A DNA stretch of 64,000 nt from Nemopilema nomurai (Eukaryota > Cnidaria > Scyphozoa > Rhizostomeae > Rhizostomatidae): assembly GCA_003864495.1 (NCBI GenBank), contig ML133379.1, forward strand, positions 277,934-341,933. The letters run 5' to 3'. The notes beneath the pieces are model-generated. The model was not told where the DNA came from. It ran no database searches and saw nothing but the letters and a program-made list of their open reading frames with translations. This document shows, one piece after another, positions 12,285 to 25,273 of this stretch (the stretch's first letter is position 1; every line of letters begins with the position of its first letter). The position numbers and the translations under genes were made by a program.

Positions 12285-15200
12285 ACCAAAAATGCCAAAG
12301 TTGCCTGATTTGGGCCTCGTAGCTCACACGATTTAAAAAGGATGTCATTATTTCTTCTTTAAGTTCAGTTGCTACACATTTCATCGATCACAAGTATCGG
12401 GGCATTGTGCCAGTAAATTATTAGTCCAACGTTCCTCCCTTTCTAGGTGACAGGAAAAAGCGCCTTTCTAGCCATATAAAGTGTCGGGTCAGTTATTGAT
12501 AAACTTCCTTTCCAAAATTACTCCATCGTATCGTGTCAAATTTTGGTCTCATTTGTCAGTTGATCAACAGTCTGTCGTCCATGGTGTTGATGGTGTTTGT
12601 ACGAAGAAAATAGTTCACCACTTAGCAGATCATGTTGAAATATATATTGGGTCTTTGTTATCGAGTTTAGGAGAGCAACATCCAACCACTTTTTCTACAA
12701 GTTGCAACTGTTTTTAATCTTGAAACTGATGTGTTCACTCTTTTCTCTTCTAGGCTGTATGTATGGAAACATTTGAAAGCTCTAGATTAAAGTCAGGCAA
12801 TTTTGATGTTGATGGTTGATGATGATAGTTACTGTTCTTAAATTGAAAAAGACAAAATTAATCATGAACTTGTCCAGTTTTGGATTGAAACACTTTCGTT
12901 CAAAAGAAACATCCCAAAAGCACGAATTTTCTTAGGAACAACTCTCCTTGAGGGTTCTCGCCCAACATATTCGGATTGAGATACTTTCATTTAGAAACAA
13001 ACAATATTAAAATAAATATATACTTTCATTGAAATATATATTGCCTTTTCGGGTTTGAGTTTGAGATTGTCACTGTTTTACTGGGGCTGATGAGCTCACT
13101 CTTTCCCCCTCTAGGCTCTATAGAGAAACGAAGATGAACACATTTCAAGCCGGTCAAGAGAAAAAGCACCTTCTCTGATTGAAAAGCACCTTTTCACCAC
13201 AGCTTTTCGATTTTCTTCAAGAGATGTAAATGAAGTTCTCACTCCTATCATTCTAGAACCAAATTTCTAAAAGATCATAATTTTTTTGTGTTGTTGTGAG
13301 GAGAAACAATTTCATAAAACTAAATTCCGTGAAGGCAATCAATCTAGGACTTGATTTTGATACTTTCCTATCACGTTAAGACAGTTAACCACATGTTGAT
13401 GTTGAATTAATGCAAAACAAAGTTGAAATTCTGTATTATCAATAAAAAGGTAGTTTTAACTTGATTCTGATTCCTAGTGTTTAGTAATTTTCATTAGGAG
13501 TTGTAAAGGAAGCTTCTTTTGCTATCATTCCATCAAATCAACCAATACTTTCATCATATGTCCATTGATGTAAAAGAAAGTTAAAACATTGTAGTGCTAC
13601 AAAATAACAAGCAGTGTTATATTTTGGTTTGATAACCTTTTTGAGATTGTTCATTAAAACATTTAAAAGAAGCTTCCTCTCACATCATTTTTGAGGGAAA
13701 AGTTAAGCATTTCATTATATGATAGTGTTGTTTGATGTAAAATAAAGTGAAAACATTGTATTCCAATAAAACAAGCAGAGTTTTATCACGACTTATTACC
13801 TTAGTTTGATTTTTCACCAAGTCTTGACTCATCATTCTAGACTCAATAACCTAGGATTTCTTTGTACCTTTATGCAGTTTGATGTAAAATGAAGTGAAAA
13901 CACTGTATTTCCATGAAATAAGCAAGGTTGCACTTGGGTTTGATAACTTTTTTATGGTTCTTTATAAAGGGCTTTAGAGTAAGCTTCTGTTGCAATCATG
14001 CCAAAAACAACAATCAAACAGTTTGTCATATGATTGTGTTGTTGATTCAAAACAAAGTTAAAATTCTGTATTCTTACTAAGCATTTTGATTTGATTTGGA
14101 TTCCTAGTGTTGGGTGATTTTCATCAAGAGTTGTAAAGAAAGCTTACTTTGCTATCATTCCACAATCAATAATCATACATTTCATCATATGTTGGTGCTA
14201 TTTGCGAGTAAAATATGAAGAACTGCAGTTCCATAAAGCAAGCAGTGTTATACTTAAGTTTGATAACTTTTTGTGGCTCTTCTTCAGGACATGGAAAGAA
14301 TTCATATTTTTAAATCACTCTGGATTCAAAAACCAAGTATTTAGTGATATAAAAGTGGTTTTTTATGTAAAACAAAATAAAAATACTGCATTCCCTGAAA
14401 TCAAGTAGTATTATTATTGGGTCTGACAATTTTTTTAATACTCTTTATCTATAATCAAGCACTTCTTCATATGAAAGTGTTCTTTTTTGTAAAACAGAAT
14501 GAAAATGCTGAATCTTTATAAAACAAGAAGCTTTTTTCTTGGGTGTGACAACTTTTTGATGTTCTTCTTCGAGACATGCAGAGCCAGCTTCTTTGATATC
14601 ATTCCCGAATCCATAATCAAGCAATTCGTCATATGATAGTGTTGTTTGATTTAAAGCAAAGTTAAAATTATGTATTCTTATCAGACAAGCAGTTTTGATT
14701 TGATTTAGATTCCCAGTGTTGGGTAATTTTCATCAAGAGTTGTAAAGGGAGTTTCTTTTATATAATTTCATAATCATCAATCAATGTTTCATCATTTGTT
14801 GGTGTTCTTTAATGTTGAACAGAGTATAAACACTGTTTTGACATAAATCAAGCAGTGTTATGTTAGGAATTGTTTATTTTGTTTGATTTTTCATCAAGAG
14901 TTGTAAAGGAATCTGCTTTTCCGTAATTCTAGGCTCAATAACCAAGCATTTGTTCATATGTTGGTGCTGTTTGATCTAAAGTAAAGAGAAAAAACTGTTT
15001 TCCCTTTAAATAAGCAGGGTTATACTTGGGTTTGATAACTTTTTTAAGATTCTTTATCTAAAGTTTTAGAAAAAGCTCTTTTGCTAGCATTCTAGACTAA
15101 AAAATCAAGCATTTTATTGCATGTTTTTTGGGGATAATAAAAGTAAAAGTACTGTAGTTCAATAAAACAAGCAGTGTTATACTTGAGTTTGACAACTTTT

Positions 15201-16367
15201 TGAGGTTCTTTATAAAGAGTTTCAAAGTAAGCTTCATTTGTAATCATGGCAAAATCAATAATCAAACAATTCACCATTTGACAGTGTTGTTTGATATAAA
15301 ACAAAGTTAAAATTCTATATTCTCATTGACAAGTAGTTTTGATTTGATTTGGATTCCTAGTGTTGGGTTATTTTCATCAAGATCTGTAAAGGAAGCTTCT
15401 TTTTATATAATTTCATGATCATCAATCAATGTTTTCATCATATGTTGGTGTTCTTTGATGTTAAACAGAGTATAAACACTGTTTTGACATGAAACAAAAA
15501 GTGTTATGTTGTCAAAAATTACATTTTCTTTCCTTATCATTCAGAAACCATCTTTCTATATTCATTTTCCATTTGTTTGTGTAGTAACCAGTCAAACGAA
15601 ATAGCTCTTGAGTTGATTTGGACCATTAAATGTGTGAATACTACATAAGAGGGTTGAAGGAGCCCTTCGTTCCATCATTCCCAAATCAGTTTTCTACCAA
15701 TTAAATTTTGACCACATTTTGACCCAACAATTCACTATTTGTGCATTACGCAGAGAAGGCTTCAATGAAGAGTGTTCTCCATCCCATCATTTCAATATCC
15801 TTTTCTTAATTCTAAACAATTTACCACGTGTTGATAAGCAATGTAAGACCTGGTTTTGACTTGAAAATGTCGGCACGAATTTACCCGTAAGACAAACTTA
15901 GTCATACTACATTCACGAACTATCTGACCTAAGTGATTTTTCCAGAACGTAAAAAGGGACAGCTGTATCGCGTTGTTTATGTAATGGAGACAGCTTTAGA
16001 TTTGATTTAGAGAACAGTTGCGTGGATTTACAAAAGAAAGGTAGATGCAGCTCTTCAGAATAATGTGTCTGTTAGCATTTTAAATAAAAGATCATTAGGA
16101 GCTTTCAGAAACCCTTTAATCAGAGTAACTCATTAGCGTAGCCAAAAGAATACTAGCTATAAAAAATAATATATAATATCAACTTTGACTAATTAGTAAA
16201 CTGTAAGATGAAGTTTATTTCGAAACTTAAATGATTCAATTTAGCTAATTTTATATTGTGCTTTACTACTTTGGTAGGTTTTGTACATGAATGCAAAGGC
16301 GGAAATCTTCAGAGAAATATCGCTGTGTGCAATGGGATAGAGAAACATCGTTTCTGGCGTTCATGGT
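12285..16367. repeat. Hybrid spacer of unit B: H4-H2A spacer fused to H1-H3 spacer
   Basis: The left part follows the class II H4-H2A spacer (compare 22443-23130). After the 23-base stretch at 13691-13713 it continues as the ~160-bp repeat array of the H1-H3 spacer (compare 7632 onward and 29582 onward). H2A, H2B and H1 are therefore absent. The repeat array ends near 15500 with a further internal deletion relative to unit A, then the conserved H3-distal flank follows (15520-16367). No gene is supported. Confidence 0.85.
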
Positions 16368-16383
16368 GGTTTTTAAAAAAACC
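16368..16383 (-). terminator. Histone mRNA 3' stem-loop of interrupted H3, unit B
   Basis: Intact GG...CC stem-loop, still positioned 46 bases after the H3 stop although the gene is disrupted. Confidence 0.93.
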
Positions 16384-16429
16384 GTTTTAAACGAAATCTC
16401 ATCCGTCAAGATGTGATGGAGTGAGTTGC

Positions 16430-16775
<346 letters not shown>

Positions 16776-16804
16776 CATTTCATTTCATTTCATTTCATTT
16801 CACT
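16776..16804 (-). repeat. (AAATG)n 3' tail of the CR1-like element
   Basis: About five pentamer units, seen on the plus strand as CATTT repeats, abutting the H3 sequence. LINEs of the CR1/L2 group end in short microsatellite tails instead of poly(A), so this marks the 3' end of the insertion. Confidence 0.9.
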
Positions 16805-17057
16805 TGTTTAAGGAGGGTAGCCCTTCAGCATAGCTGATTTTCAAGGGGCCCTCCATTTACAATACTTACAAATAAATATAATATGTAAATAACTAAATTA
16901 ACCTAATTACAATTCAATACAAAACTATGAACAATCCTGCTAAAAAACGTATCAAAAACTGTTAAAAAAACCCCCTTTAAAACACCTTTTTAAACCCTAC
17001 AACAATCTAAAATATGCATGTACAATATGAAAAATTTCCATGAAAAGGAAATAAACC

Positions 17058-19979
17058 CTATATCAATTTTTTAAATGAACTTAGGGAGGATGCTTGTTTT
17101 GAGTCAGCTGAGAGGCCATTCCACAACTTTGCTCCTCTGAAAGAAAAACATTTTTGCCCATTTGCTGTTTTTTTCAAAGGTAGCCTCAGATCCATTTCTG
17201 TATTGCGGAGGCTACGAGAGGACCATTCCGAGTTTTTTGTGAATAGGCTACACATGTATTGGGGAGCCAACCCATTCAGGGATTTGAAGACCATTGTTTC
17301 AGACTCATATTTTATGAGTTCCTGTACGGTCTTCCAACCCAGCTCTTCAATAAGTGGTCTGCTAGGGGCGTCATAGGTGCTGTTTGATATGATTCTTGCA
17401 GCACGTTTCTGAAGCCTTTGCAACTGATTAATTTCAGTTGAGCCTGCACACCCCCAAACAGAACAGCAGTAACGAAAATGGGGCTCCACAATACCTGTGT
17501 AGAGTGTTTTCAAAGATTCTCTTGGTATGAATGATTTAGCATGTTTCAAAAAGCCTATTGCCCTGGACACCTTTGTAGAAACCGCCTTTATTTGCTCTTT
17601 CCAGTCCAATGAGCAGTCAATTTGTACGCCAAGGTATTTTGTTTTTTGAATGATTTGGAGATCATTTCCACAAACTTTCAGATCCAAGCCTTCATTCTGA
17701 CTCTTGAGAGTGCAATGTTTCTTTTTTGTAGTAGCCAACATGGCATGAGTTTTTGCAACATTTAAAGAAAGTTTGTTGCCTCTTAGCCATGTGTCTAGTT
17801 GCTTAAGATCATTGTTAAGAGCCTCATTCAGCTGAGTCAAATTATGAGATTGGTGGCACAGACTGGTGTCATCAGCATACATAGACACAGTAGAACCTTG
17901 GACAGCCAGCGGGAGGTCATTAATATAGATCAGAAAAAGTAAAGGCCCAAGACATGAGCCTTGTGGAACACCAACCTCTATCTCCCTGGTCTCTGAGTCA
18001 ACCCCACCAACCCGACAAAACTGTTTACGGTTGGTAAGGTAAGATTTGAACCAGGAAAGCTCTTGATGCTGGATGCCATATATCTCAAGCTTTTTGCACA
18101 GAATTTCATGATCAACAGTGTCAAAGGCCTTTTTAAGGTCAATAAATACTAATCCAACTAGCTTACCAAGATCAAACCCATTGTACCAATCATCAGTATT
18201 TTTCAGTAAACAAGTTACTGTGGACCGATGGTGCAAAAACCCTGACTGGTCGTTAGAAAATTGACCATTTTTGTCCATGTGTTCGTACAGTTGATTGGTC
18301 ACAAGTTTTTCAAAGAGCCTTGAGATGACTGGTAAGACTGATATTGGTCGATAATTAGACTTATCAGTCCTATCTCCATCTTTGAAAACTGGAGTGACTC
18401 TAGCTACTTTCCATGAGTCTGGAAACTGACTTGTTCCAATTGACGTATTAAACAAATAAGCAAGCGAGTTTTCAATAAAAGGGAGTGCTAGCTTCAGAAA
18501 GTAGCTAGAGATTTTGTCAATCCCAAAGCTCTTTGCTGTTTTAACTGTAGAAAATGCATCCCTGACTTCTTGAACCTCGATGGTCCTGAATTGAAATCTT
18601 GCCTTGTTCTGGTTAACTTCGTAGTCACCGGAAAGGAGGGGATTTGGAGCTGGATCAATTTTGTCTGCAAGATCCTTGCCTACCGAACAAAAGAATCTGT
18701 TCATTATATTGGAAATTTCCTCTTTGTTAACAGTTTCTGTATCCATTCCTTTAAGGCAGTCTATGTTACTCGATTTGGACCTCTTGTTGAGCAGTTCATT
18801 AACTGTCTTCCAAGATTCTTTCATGTTGCCTTGACAAGCAGATATCTTACTAGTGTAGTAATCCTTCTTAAGCCTGACATTCAATGTATTAATCTTATTA
18901 CGAATCTGCTTGTATAAGTCCATAAGGCTTGGAGACTTTCTTTTATTTGCAGCTTTTTTTAGCCTGTCCCTGGTCTGCATGAGTTTTCTTAGGTCCTTAT
19001 CTATCCAAGGGCAAAATTTCTCAGAGACGCGCAGTTCAGCTATTGGGGCATGCTTGTCTATGATCAGAGAAAATAAGCTTGACCAGTTGTTGACAAGGAT
19101 ATTAATATCATCAGTACCATTGAGCATCCGCTCCCAACATATGCCAGAAACATCAGCCAGGAATGCTTCATCATTGAAAGTCATCATTTTGCGGGTTTTG
19201 ATCACTTTGTGGCCTTTTTTTATAGCGCCATTGAATTTTCGGACACAGTAAACAAGGTAGTGATCGCTCAAAGAAACTTCATGCACTCCTGATTTCACTA
19301 TGTTTCTGAGACATGTAGTGGCAACATGGTCAATGATTTTAGAAGTGGTCAAGGTAACCCTAGTTGGCTCCTCTATAAGCTGTTTGAAGCTAAAGAGCCC
19401 ATAGATATTATCCATATGCCTAGCATCATTATCTATAGGCAGGTCTCCCGTTATAGCTGTGAGATCACAGTTTGTATCCCCAAGAAAGATTATATCCTTG
19501 TCTTCTTTGTCCAAAAAGGTGAGAGCCTTTTCCAGCTTTTCAAAGGTGCCAACGGGGCTACTTGGAGGCCTATACCAGGCAGCAATGAGGAATGATTTAC
19601 ATTTAGGTGGTTCAATCTCAATACAAATAAGCTCAAGATCTTCTACAGGGACATCGTTCCTGGGTTTAAATCTTATAGAGTCTCTAATGTAAATTGAAAC
19701 ACCACCCCCATTGCAATTCCTATCAAGCCGTTTTTGTTGGTAGCCAACAATGTCAGTCAGTTCTTTTGCAACAGAACAGTCCAACTTGGTCTCATTGAGG
19801 GCAAGAATATGGATCCCAAGGTCATTCAAAAGTAACTGGACCTCATCAAGGTGACTACGAAGACCATTGACATTAAGAGATGCAATTACCAAGCCCTTTT
19901 TGAATCCAAGATGCCGATGAGACCACCCAGGTGCCACAAAATCCTGTCTAGATGTTTTAGGTGGAGAGGAAGCACCCAA
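17058..19979 (-). CDS. CR1-like ORF2: AP endonuclease and reverse transcriptase
   Basis: Open for about 973 codons. Endonuclease domain about residues 30-245: LNVNGLRS (35-42), LNETKLD (61-67), GGGVSIYIRD, WYRPPSS, LGDTNCD (166-172) and SDH (238-240). Reverse transcriptase about 480-780: NYRPISVLPVISRLFEKL, FIDLKKAFDTVDH (612-624), GVPQGSCLGPLLFLIYINDL and catalytic YADD (701-704). It ends SSFKKLI, with no stop or frameshift inside. There is no ATG before the endonuclease motifs: the frame runs directly from the in-frame TGA that ends ORF1, and the given start is a TTG, so the true initiation mode is unknown. The protein would nick target DNA and prime reverse transcription. Confidence 0.95.
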   Translation of the reverse strand: MGASSPPKTSRQDFVAPGWSHRHLGFKKGLVIASLNVNGLRSHLDEVQLLLNDLGIHILALNETKLDCSVAKELTDIVGYQQKRLDRNCNGGGVSIYIRDSIRFKPRNDVPVEDLELICIEIEPPKCKSFLIAAWYRPPSSPVGTFEKLEKALTFLDKEDKDIIFLGDTNCDLTAITGDLPIDNDARHMDNIYGLFSFKQLIEEPTRVTLTTSKIIDHVATTCLRNIVKSGVHEVSLSDHYLVYCVRKFNGAIKKGHKVIKTRKMMTFNDEAFLADVSGICWERMLNGTDDINILVNNWSSLFSLIIDKHAPIAELRVSEKFCPWIDKDLRKLMQTRDRLKKAANKRKSPSLMDLYKQIRNKINTLNVRLKKDYYTSKISACQGNMKESWKTVNELLNKRSKSSNIDCLKGMDTETVNKEEISNIMNRFFCSVGKDLADKIDPAPNPLLSGDYEVNQNKARFQFRTIEVQEVRDAFSTVKTAKSFGIDKISSYFLKLALPFIENSLAYLFNTSIGTSQFPDSWKVARVTPVFKDGDRTDKSNYRPISVLPVISRLFEKLVTNQLYEHMDKNGQFSNDQSGFLHHRSTVTCLLKNTDDWYNGFDLGKLVGLVFIDLKKAFDTVDHEILCKKLEIYGIQHQELSWFKSYLTNRKQFCRVGGVDSETREIEVGVPQGSCLGPLLFLIYINDLPLAVQGSTVSMYADDTSLCHQSHNLTQLNEALNNDLKQLDTWLRGNKLSLNVAKTHAMLATTKKKHCTLKSQNEGLDLKVCGNDLQIIQKTKYLGVQIDCSLDWKEQIKAVSTKVSRAIGFLKHAKSFIPRESLKTLYTGIVEPHFRYCCSVWGCAGSTEINQLQRLQKRAARIISNSTYDAPSRPLIEELGWKTVQELIKYESETMVFKSLNGLAPQYMCSLFTKNSEWSSRSLRNTEMDLRLPLKKTANGQKCFSFRGAKLWNGLSADSKQASSLSSFKKLI

Positions 19980-19997
19980 CCCAATGTAAGCTTTATC

Positions 19998-20720
19998 TCA
20001 TCCCAACTTAACGTGCTCTAAGATATTCATAGCAAAGAGGCGGTACCCATCAGGGCTAAGATGCATGCCATCAGGTAGTAAATGCTTGAATGCAATATTA
20101 CCATGGCTTATGAAATCGTAGCCCTGAGTAAGACAGTACCGCCTCAAGGCTTCATTAGCTTCTATAATATTTATGTTTAAGGGTGAATTGTACGTCTGTA
20201 GAAATATCGAAGATACAGATATACTTAGACTTGGGTTCTTTAGCTTCAATTGCTTGCAAATGTTATCGATGTTGGCTACTATCACTTGTGCTGATGCTCC
20301 TTTGGAAATGTCATTGCTACCTAAATGCAGGATGACTTCATCAACGTTATTGATGGTTTCATTGATAATTTTTGCATGCTTCTGGATCACTTGGTTGCTT
20401 CGAAGACCTCCTATGCCAGCATAAATCACGTTTTCTTCTTTCAAATTGAGACGTCTAATATGCGAGTCCCCTAATAGAAGTACTTGTCTTGTTTTCTGAA
20501 TAGTGGTGGCGTGGTCTTTGTTCTGTGCTTTAGGTGCCTGTTGCTGATTATTTCTCTTTTTTTTTGTTGCGCTTCTTGCTGTTATTAGACTGGAGGGGCT
20601 TGCATTCTGGTGTGGTACTTGTTTTGTTTGTTTTGTTTCTTGGGAGGGTAGATTTTGGAATTGAGGAGGAAGTGGGATCAGGATTTGGCTCAATGGTCTT
20701 CGTGCAACTTCCACCTTCAA
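19998..20720 (-). CDS. CR1-like ORF1, C-terminal part: SGNH/GDSL esterase domain
   Basis: Encodes the esterase half of ORF1. Block I GDSH (in LLLGDSHIRRL), block III GSND (in ILHLGSNDISKG) and block V DGMHLSPDG supply the Ser, Asn and Asp/His catalytic residues of SGNH hydrolases. Such domains are known in ORF1 of CR1-type LINEs; lipid or chaperone-like roles are proposed, not proven. The meaningful reading probably begins near the A9 run at 20557-20565, where it is one frame off from the PHD part; codons upstream of this in the 20565-20720 stretch overlap the other frame and are likely shadow. It ends with TGA at 19998-20000, in frame with ORF2. Confidence 0.88.
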   Translation of the reverse strand: MKVEVARRPLSQILIPLPPQFQNLPSQETKQTKQVPHQNASPSSLITARSATKKKRNNQQQAPKAQNKDHATTIQKTRQVLLLGDSHIRRLNLKEENVIYAGIGGLRSNQVIQKHAKIINETINNVDEVILHLGSNDISKGASAQVIVANIDNICKQLKLKNPSLSISVSSIFLQTYNSPLNINIIEANEALRRYCLTQGYDFISHGNIAFKHLLPDGMHLSPDGYRLFAMNILEHVKLG

Positions 20721-21217
20721 GAATTTGGTTCAATAGTTTTTGCATCGAGGCAACTTGAATTTTGAGAGTCTCGTTTTCTCGCTTTAGTAGTCGAACTTCG
20801 TCTTCATTATCTTTCTTTCCCTCCTTGTTCGCTCGTGGGGGCCTATTGTTATTGTTAGGCTCACGAGGCCCTCCGCTACGATCATTTGCACCCCGTTTGC
20901 CAACTGAGGCACCAGAGCTTCCTCTTGATAGTTGAAGAAGTTGTCGCTTCAGTTGCTCGATCTCCTGTTTAATTTCTCGATAGTTAGTGAATATGGATTT
21001 GCAGTCAGGACAAAACCATGCACCGACACCGTCATTAGGCCCTGAAAATGTCTTCCGGGAGCCTACGCAGTAGTTGTGAAACCATAAATCACATCCGTCG
21101 CAGGCCACCATGGGCCCTGCTTCTTCGTTATTTCTATCGTAGAAACAGTCCTCGAAACAGTGATACACTTTTTTTTTCTATTGGCTTAAAATAAGACGTT
21201 ATTTTCTTCATTTTCAT
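20548..21217 (-). CDS. CR1-like ORF1, N-terminal part: PHD finger and coiled coil (frame broken)
   Basis: PHD zinc finger of C4HC3 type: cysteines at 4, 8, 23, 26, His31, Cys34, Cys53 and Cys56, counted from the codon at 21166-21168, with CDGCDLWFHNYC at the core. A charged, probably coiled segment (QEIEQLKRQLLQL) and a K/N-rich linker follow. This frame has no ATG: an in-frame TAG lies just before it, next to an A9 run (21169-21177). A candidate ATG at 21215-21217 lies in the neighbouring frame and would join if the run were one base shorter. A second A9 run (20557-20565) separates it from the esterase frame in the same way. Either the copy is defective or both homopolymers are misread. Confidence 0.85.
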
Positions 21218-21219
21218 CA

Positions 21220-22442
<1,223 letters not shown>

Positions 22443-23367
22443 ACCAAAAATGCCAAAGTTGCCTGATTTGGGCCTCGTAGCTTCACACGATTTAAAAAGG
22501 ATGTCATTATTTCTGCTTTAAGTTCAGTGCTACACATTTCATCGATCACAAGTATCGGGCATTGTGCCAGTAAATTATTAGTCCAACGTTCCTCCCTTTC
22601 TAGGTGACAGGAAAAGAACGCCTTTCTAGCCATATAATGTGTCGGTTCTGTTATTGATAAACTTCCTTTCCAAACATACTCCATCGTATCGATGACAAAT
22701 TTTGGTCTCATTTGTCAGTTGATCAACAGTCTGTCGTCCATGGTGTTTGTACGAAGAAAATAGTTCACCACTTAGCAGATCGTGTTGAAATATATATTGG
22801 GTCTTTGTTATCGAGTTTAGGAGAGCAACATCAAACCACTTTTTCTACAAGTTGCAACTGTTTTAATCTTGAAACTGATGTGTTCACTCTTTTCTCTTCT
22901 AGGCTGTATGTATGGAAACATTTGAAAGCTCTAGATTAAAGTCAGGCAATTTTGATGTTGATGGTTGATGATGATAGTTACTGTTCTTAAATTGAAAAAG
23001 ACAAAATTAATCATGAACTTGTCCAGTTTTGGATTGAAACACTTTCGTTCAAAAGAAACATCCCAAAAGCACGAATTTCTTAGGAACAACCCTCCTGGAG
23101 GGTTCTCGCCCAACATATTCGGATTGAGATACTTTCATTTGAAACAAAAAAAGAACACACTTTCATTTAGTATATCGTTTTCGCCATCTCTCCCCTACAT
23201 ACAATATGTAAATATATAGACATGTTGGAAAAAATATTTCGGCGCCGGTATGAAAGAAGGAAAACTTTGTAAAAGTTTGTAACTAGAAAATAGGGCAAAG
23301 CTTTCATCAGTAAGAGTAAGTATGTCGTGTGTGTCACAAGAAGGTAAACCAATTTTAGCATCTTTGG
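22443..23367. other. H4-H2A spacer, unit C (class II, short)
   Basis: Non-coding AT-rich spacer of about 925 bases, the shortest in the window. The left part is class II, shared with units B and F. It lacks most of the ~160-bp monomers. A 17-bp palindrome, AACCCTCC-T-GGAGGGTT, lies at 23088-23104. No gene is supported. Confidence 0.75.
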
Positions 23368-23383
23368 TGGTTTTTAAAAAAAC
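23368..23383 (-). terminator. Histone mRNA 3' stem-loop of H2A, unit C
   Basis: Intact GG...CC form 50 bases from the original stop position, although the coding frame is broken. Confidence 0.93.
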
Positions 23384-23392
23384 CGTTTTTCA

Positions 23393-23814
<422 letters not shown>

Positions 23815-24149
23815 GATTGCTATAATAACAGATTTTTTAACGAGTTGACTTGACTGCGAAAGTGCAAGGGAACGATTGCTAGTAGTACCCGCCAAAAGCA
23901 ACATTTCAAAGCGGCATTCATTCGAAACGCGCCAATCGTCGCCTTCTCGAGTCGGCCATTTCGACGAACCAGGCGAAGACAGCCAATCGGCTGCGACCCT
24001 GGTCGGTCACGCGGTCTTCGGGCTCATTCTCGATGGCAAGGCGAGCTGGACTCAAATAAAGCAAGCGTGCCTTGGCGCCAAACCATCAAACCGAACTTGC
24101 TTGTCCCGAATCGAGAGTTGAGTGAATTTTTAAGAGAAAAGTCGCAAAC
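23815..24149. promoter_or_regulatory. Bidirectional H2A/H2B promoter, unit C
   Basis: Same element order as in unit A, with GGCGCC at 24074-24079 and both CCAAT boxes retained. No obvious promoter damage. Confidence 0.7.
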
Positions 24150-24556
24150 ATGTCTGACGCCCCAGCTAAAGGAGGAAAACAGGCCCCAAGGTCGCCAAGA
24201 AGGGAGAGAAGAAAGCAGGAGTAGGTAAAAAGGGTGGCAAGGCCGGCTCAGGAGAAAAGAAAAGGACGAAGAAGCGCAAGGAAAGCTACTCTATCTACAT
24301 CTACAAGGTGCTCAAACAAGTCCACCCTGACACGGGAATTTCCAGCAAGGCCATGAGCATCATGAACTCGTTTGTCAACGACATTTTCGAGAGGATCGCT
24401 CAAGAAGCCTCGCGACTTGCCCACTACAACAAGAAGGCGACGATCACTTCGAGGGAAATCCAGACATCTGTCCGACTTCTCCTTCCCGGTGAACTTGCCA
24501 AGCATGCTGTCAGCGAGGGCACCAAGGCCGTCACCAAGTACACGTCCAGCAAGTAA
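24150..24556 (+). pseudogene. H2B: Histone H2B, unit C, one-base deletion in N-tail
   Basis: One A is missing in the CCCCAAAGG run near 24189, shifting the frame from about codon 14. The rest, including the whole histone fold and the stop at 24554-24556, is unchanged in the original frame but without an early in-frame ATG. As written no normal H2B would be produced. Confidence 0.9.
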
Positions 24557-24613
24557 ACTACCTGACCTGCCCTGGAGAGTTTCTTCATTCTGCCTCAAAC
24601 GGTCGTGAAAAAC

Positions 24614-24629
24614 AGCTTTTTTAAAAGCT
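24614..24629 (+). terminator. Histone mRNA 3' stem-loop of H2B, unit C
   Basis: Intact AG...CT stem-loop, 57 bases after the H2B stop. Confidence 0.95.
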
Positions 24630-24968
24630 ACCAATTCGCCAATTTTTTCCTCAACCTCAAACACACACGACCAATTGTTTACAATTTTATTTTTTCAACA
24701 TTTTGTTTTAACTTGAGCGAGTGAGAGTGCCATAGCCCAATTTTGTTATCAAAAACACTATCGAAACCCTCAGAATGAAAGCCATTTAGTGAGAAACTAT
24801 AGACCGATGTTATTGAGGAGTGCTGCCCTCATGTAAGGGACTGATTTTAAATTTGGTATCTTAAGGATCGTTATTGGATGATTCCAAACATACATCAAGC
24901 ATAAAGTCTTTCATAACAATACCTGGTTATTCTGCCAACCCTCAATATTCTCAATTTTTTAACCTAAC

Positions 24969-25103
24969 CTAATATTTTTCTTAAATCATTCCTGCCCAAC
25001 ACAAAAACTCTTGATAGAAATTCACGAAGAAGCATCTAATATTTTTCTTAAATCATTCCTGCCCAACACAAAAACTCTTGATAAGAAATTCTCGAAGAAG
25101 CAT
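24969..25103. repeat. 67-bp tandem duplication, unit C spacer
   Basis: The block starting CTAATATTTTTCTTAAATC and ending GAAGAAGCAT occurs at 24969 and again at 25036. It overlaps the same spacer interval that is separately duplicated with a 102-bp period in unit A. Confidence 0.85.
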
Positions 25104-25138
25104 ACCAAATTTGTAAACCTGAAATAGTATCCATAATA

Positions 25139-25273
25139 CAGGGCCTCCGAAAAAGGGGGTGCCACGGCCCCGCACTTTTTTGTAAAACAATAGAGCTTTT
25201 CTAAATATCTTTTGCCATGATTGTTAAAATCTTCATTGGCCCCTCCACTTTCCAACCTGCGTCGGAGCCCCTG
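25139..25273. mobile_element. Small CAGGG-ended MITE, unit C copy
   Basis: 135-bp insertion with imperfect terminal inverted repeats (CAGGGCCTCCGA at the left, CGGAGCCCCTG at the right) flanked by TAATA on both sides (25134-25138, 25274-25278). Unit A lacks it and has a single ACAATAATACATG there, an empty site. The ends resemble hAT-type CAGGG termini, but the visible flanking repeat is 5 bp, not the 8 bp typical of hAT, so the family is uncertain. Confidence 0.8.

Noticed and set aside
12285..16367. Hidden H2A, H2B or H1 remnant in unit B
   Set aside because: I looked for the stem-loop signatures and histone motifs between H4 and H3 and found none; the spacer passes directly from one type to the other.
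18570..19695. Plus-strand frames of 77-115 codons inside the LINE
   Set aside because: Antisense shadows of the intact ORF2 with no domain similarity that I recognise.
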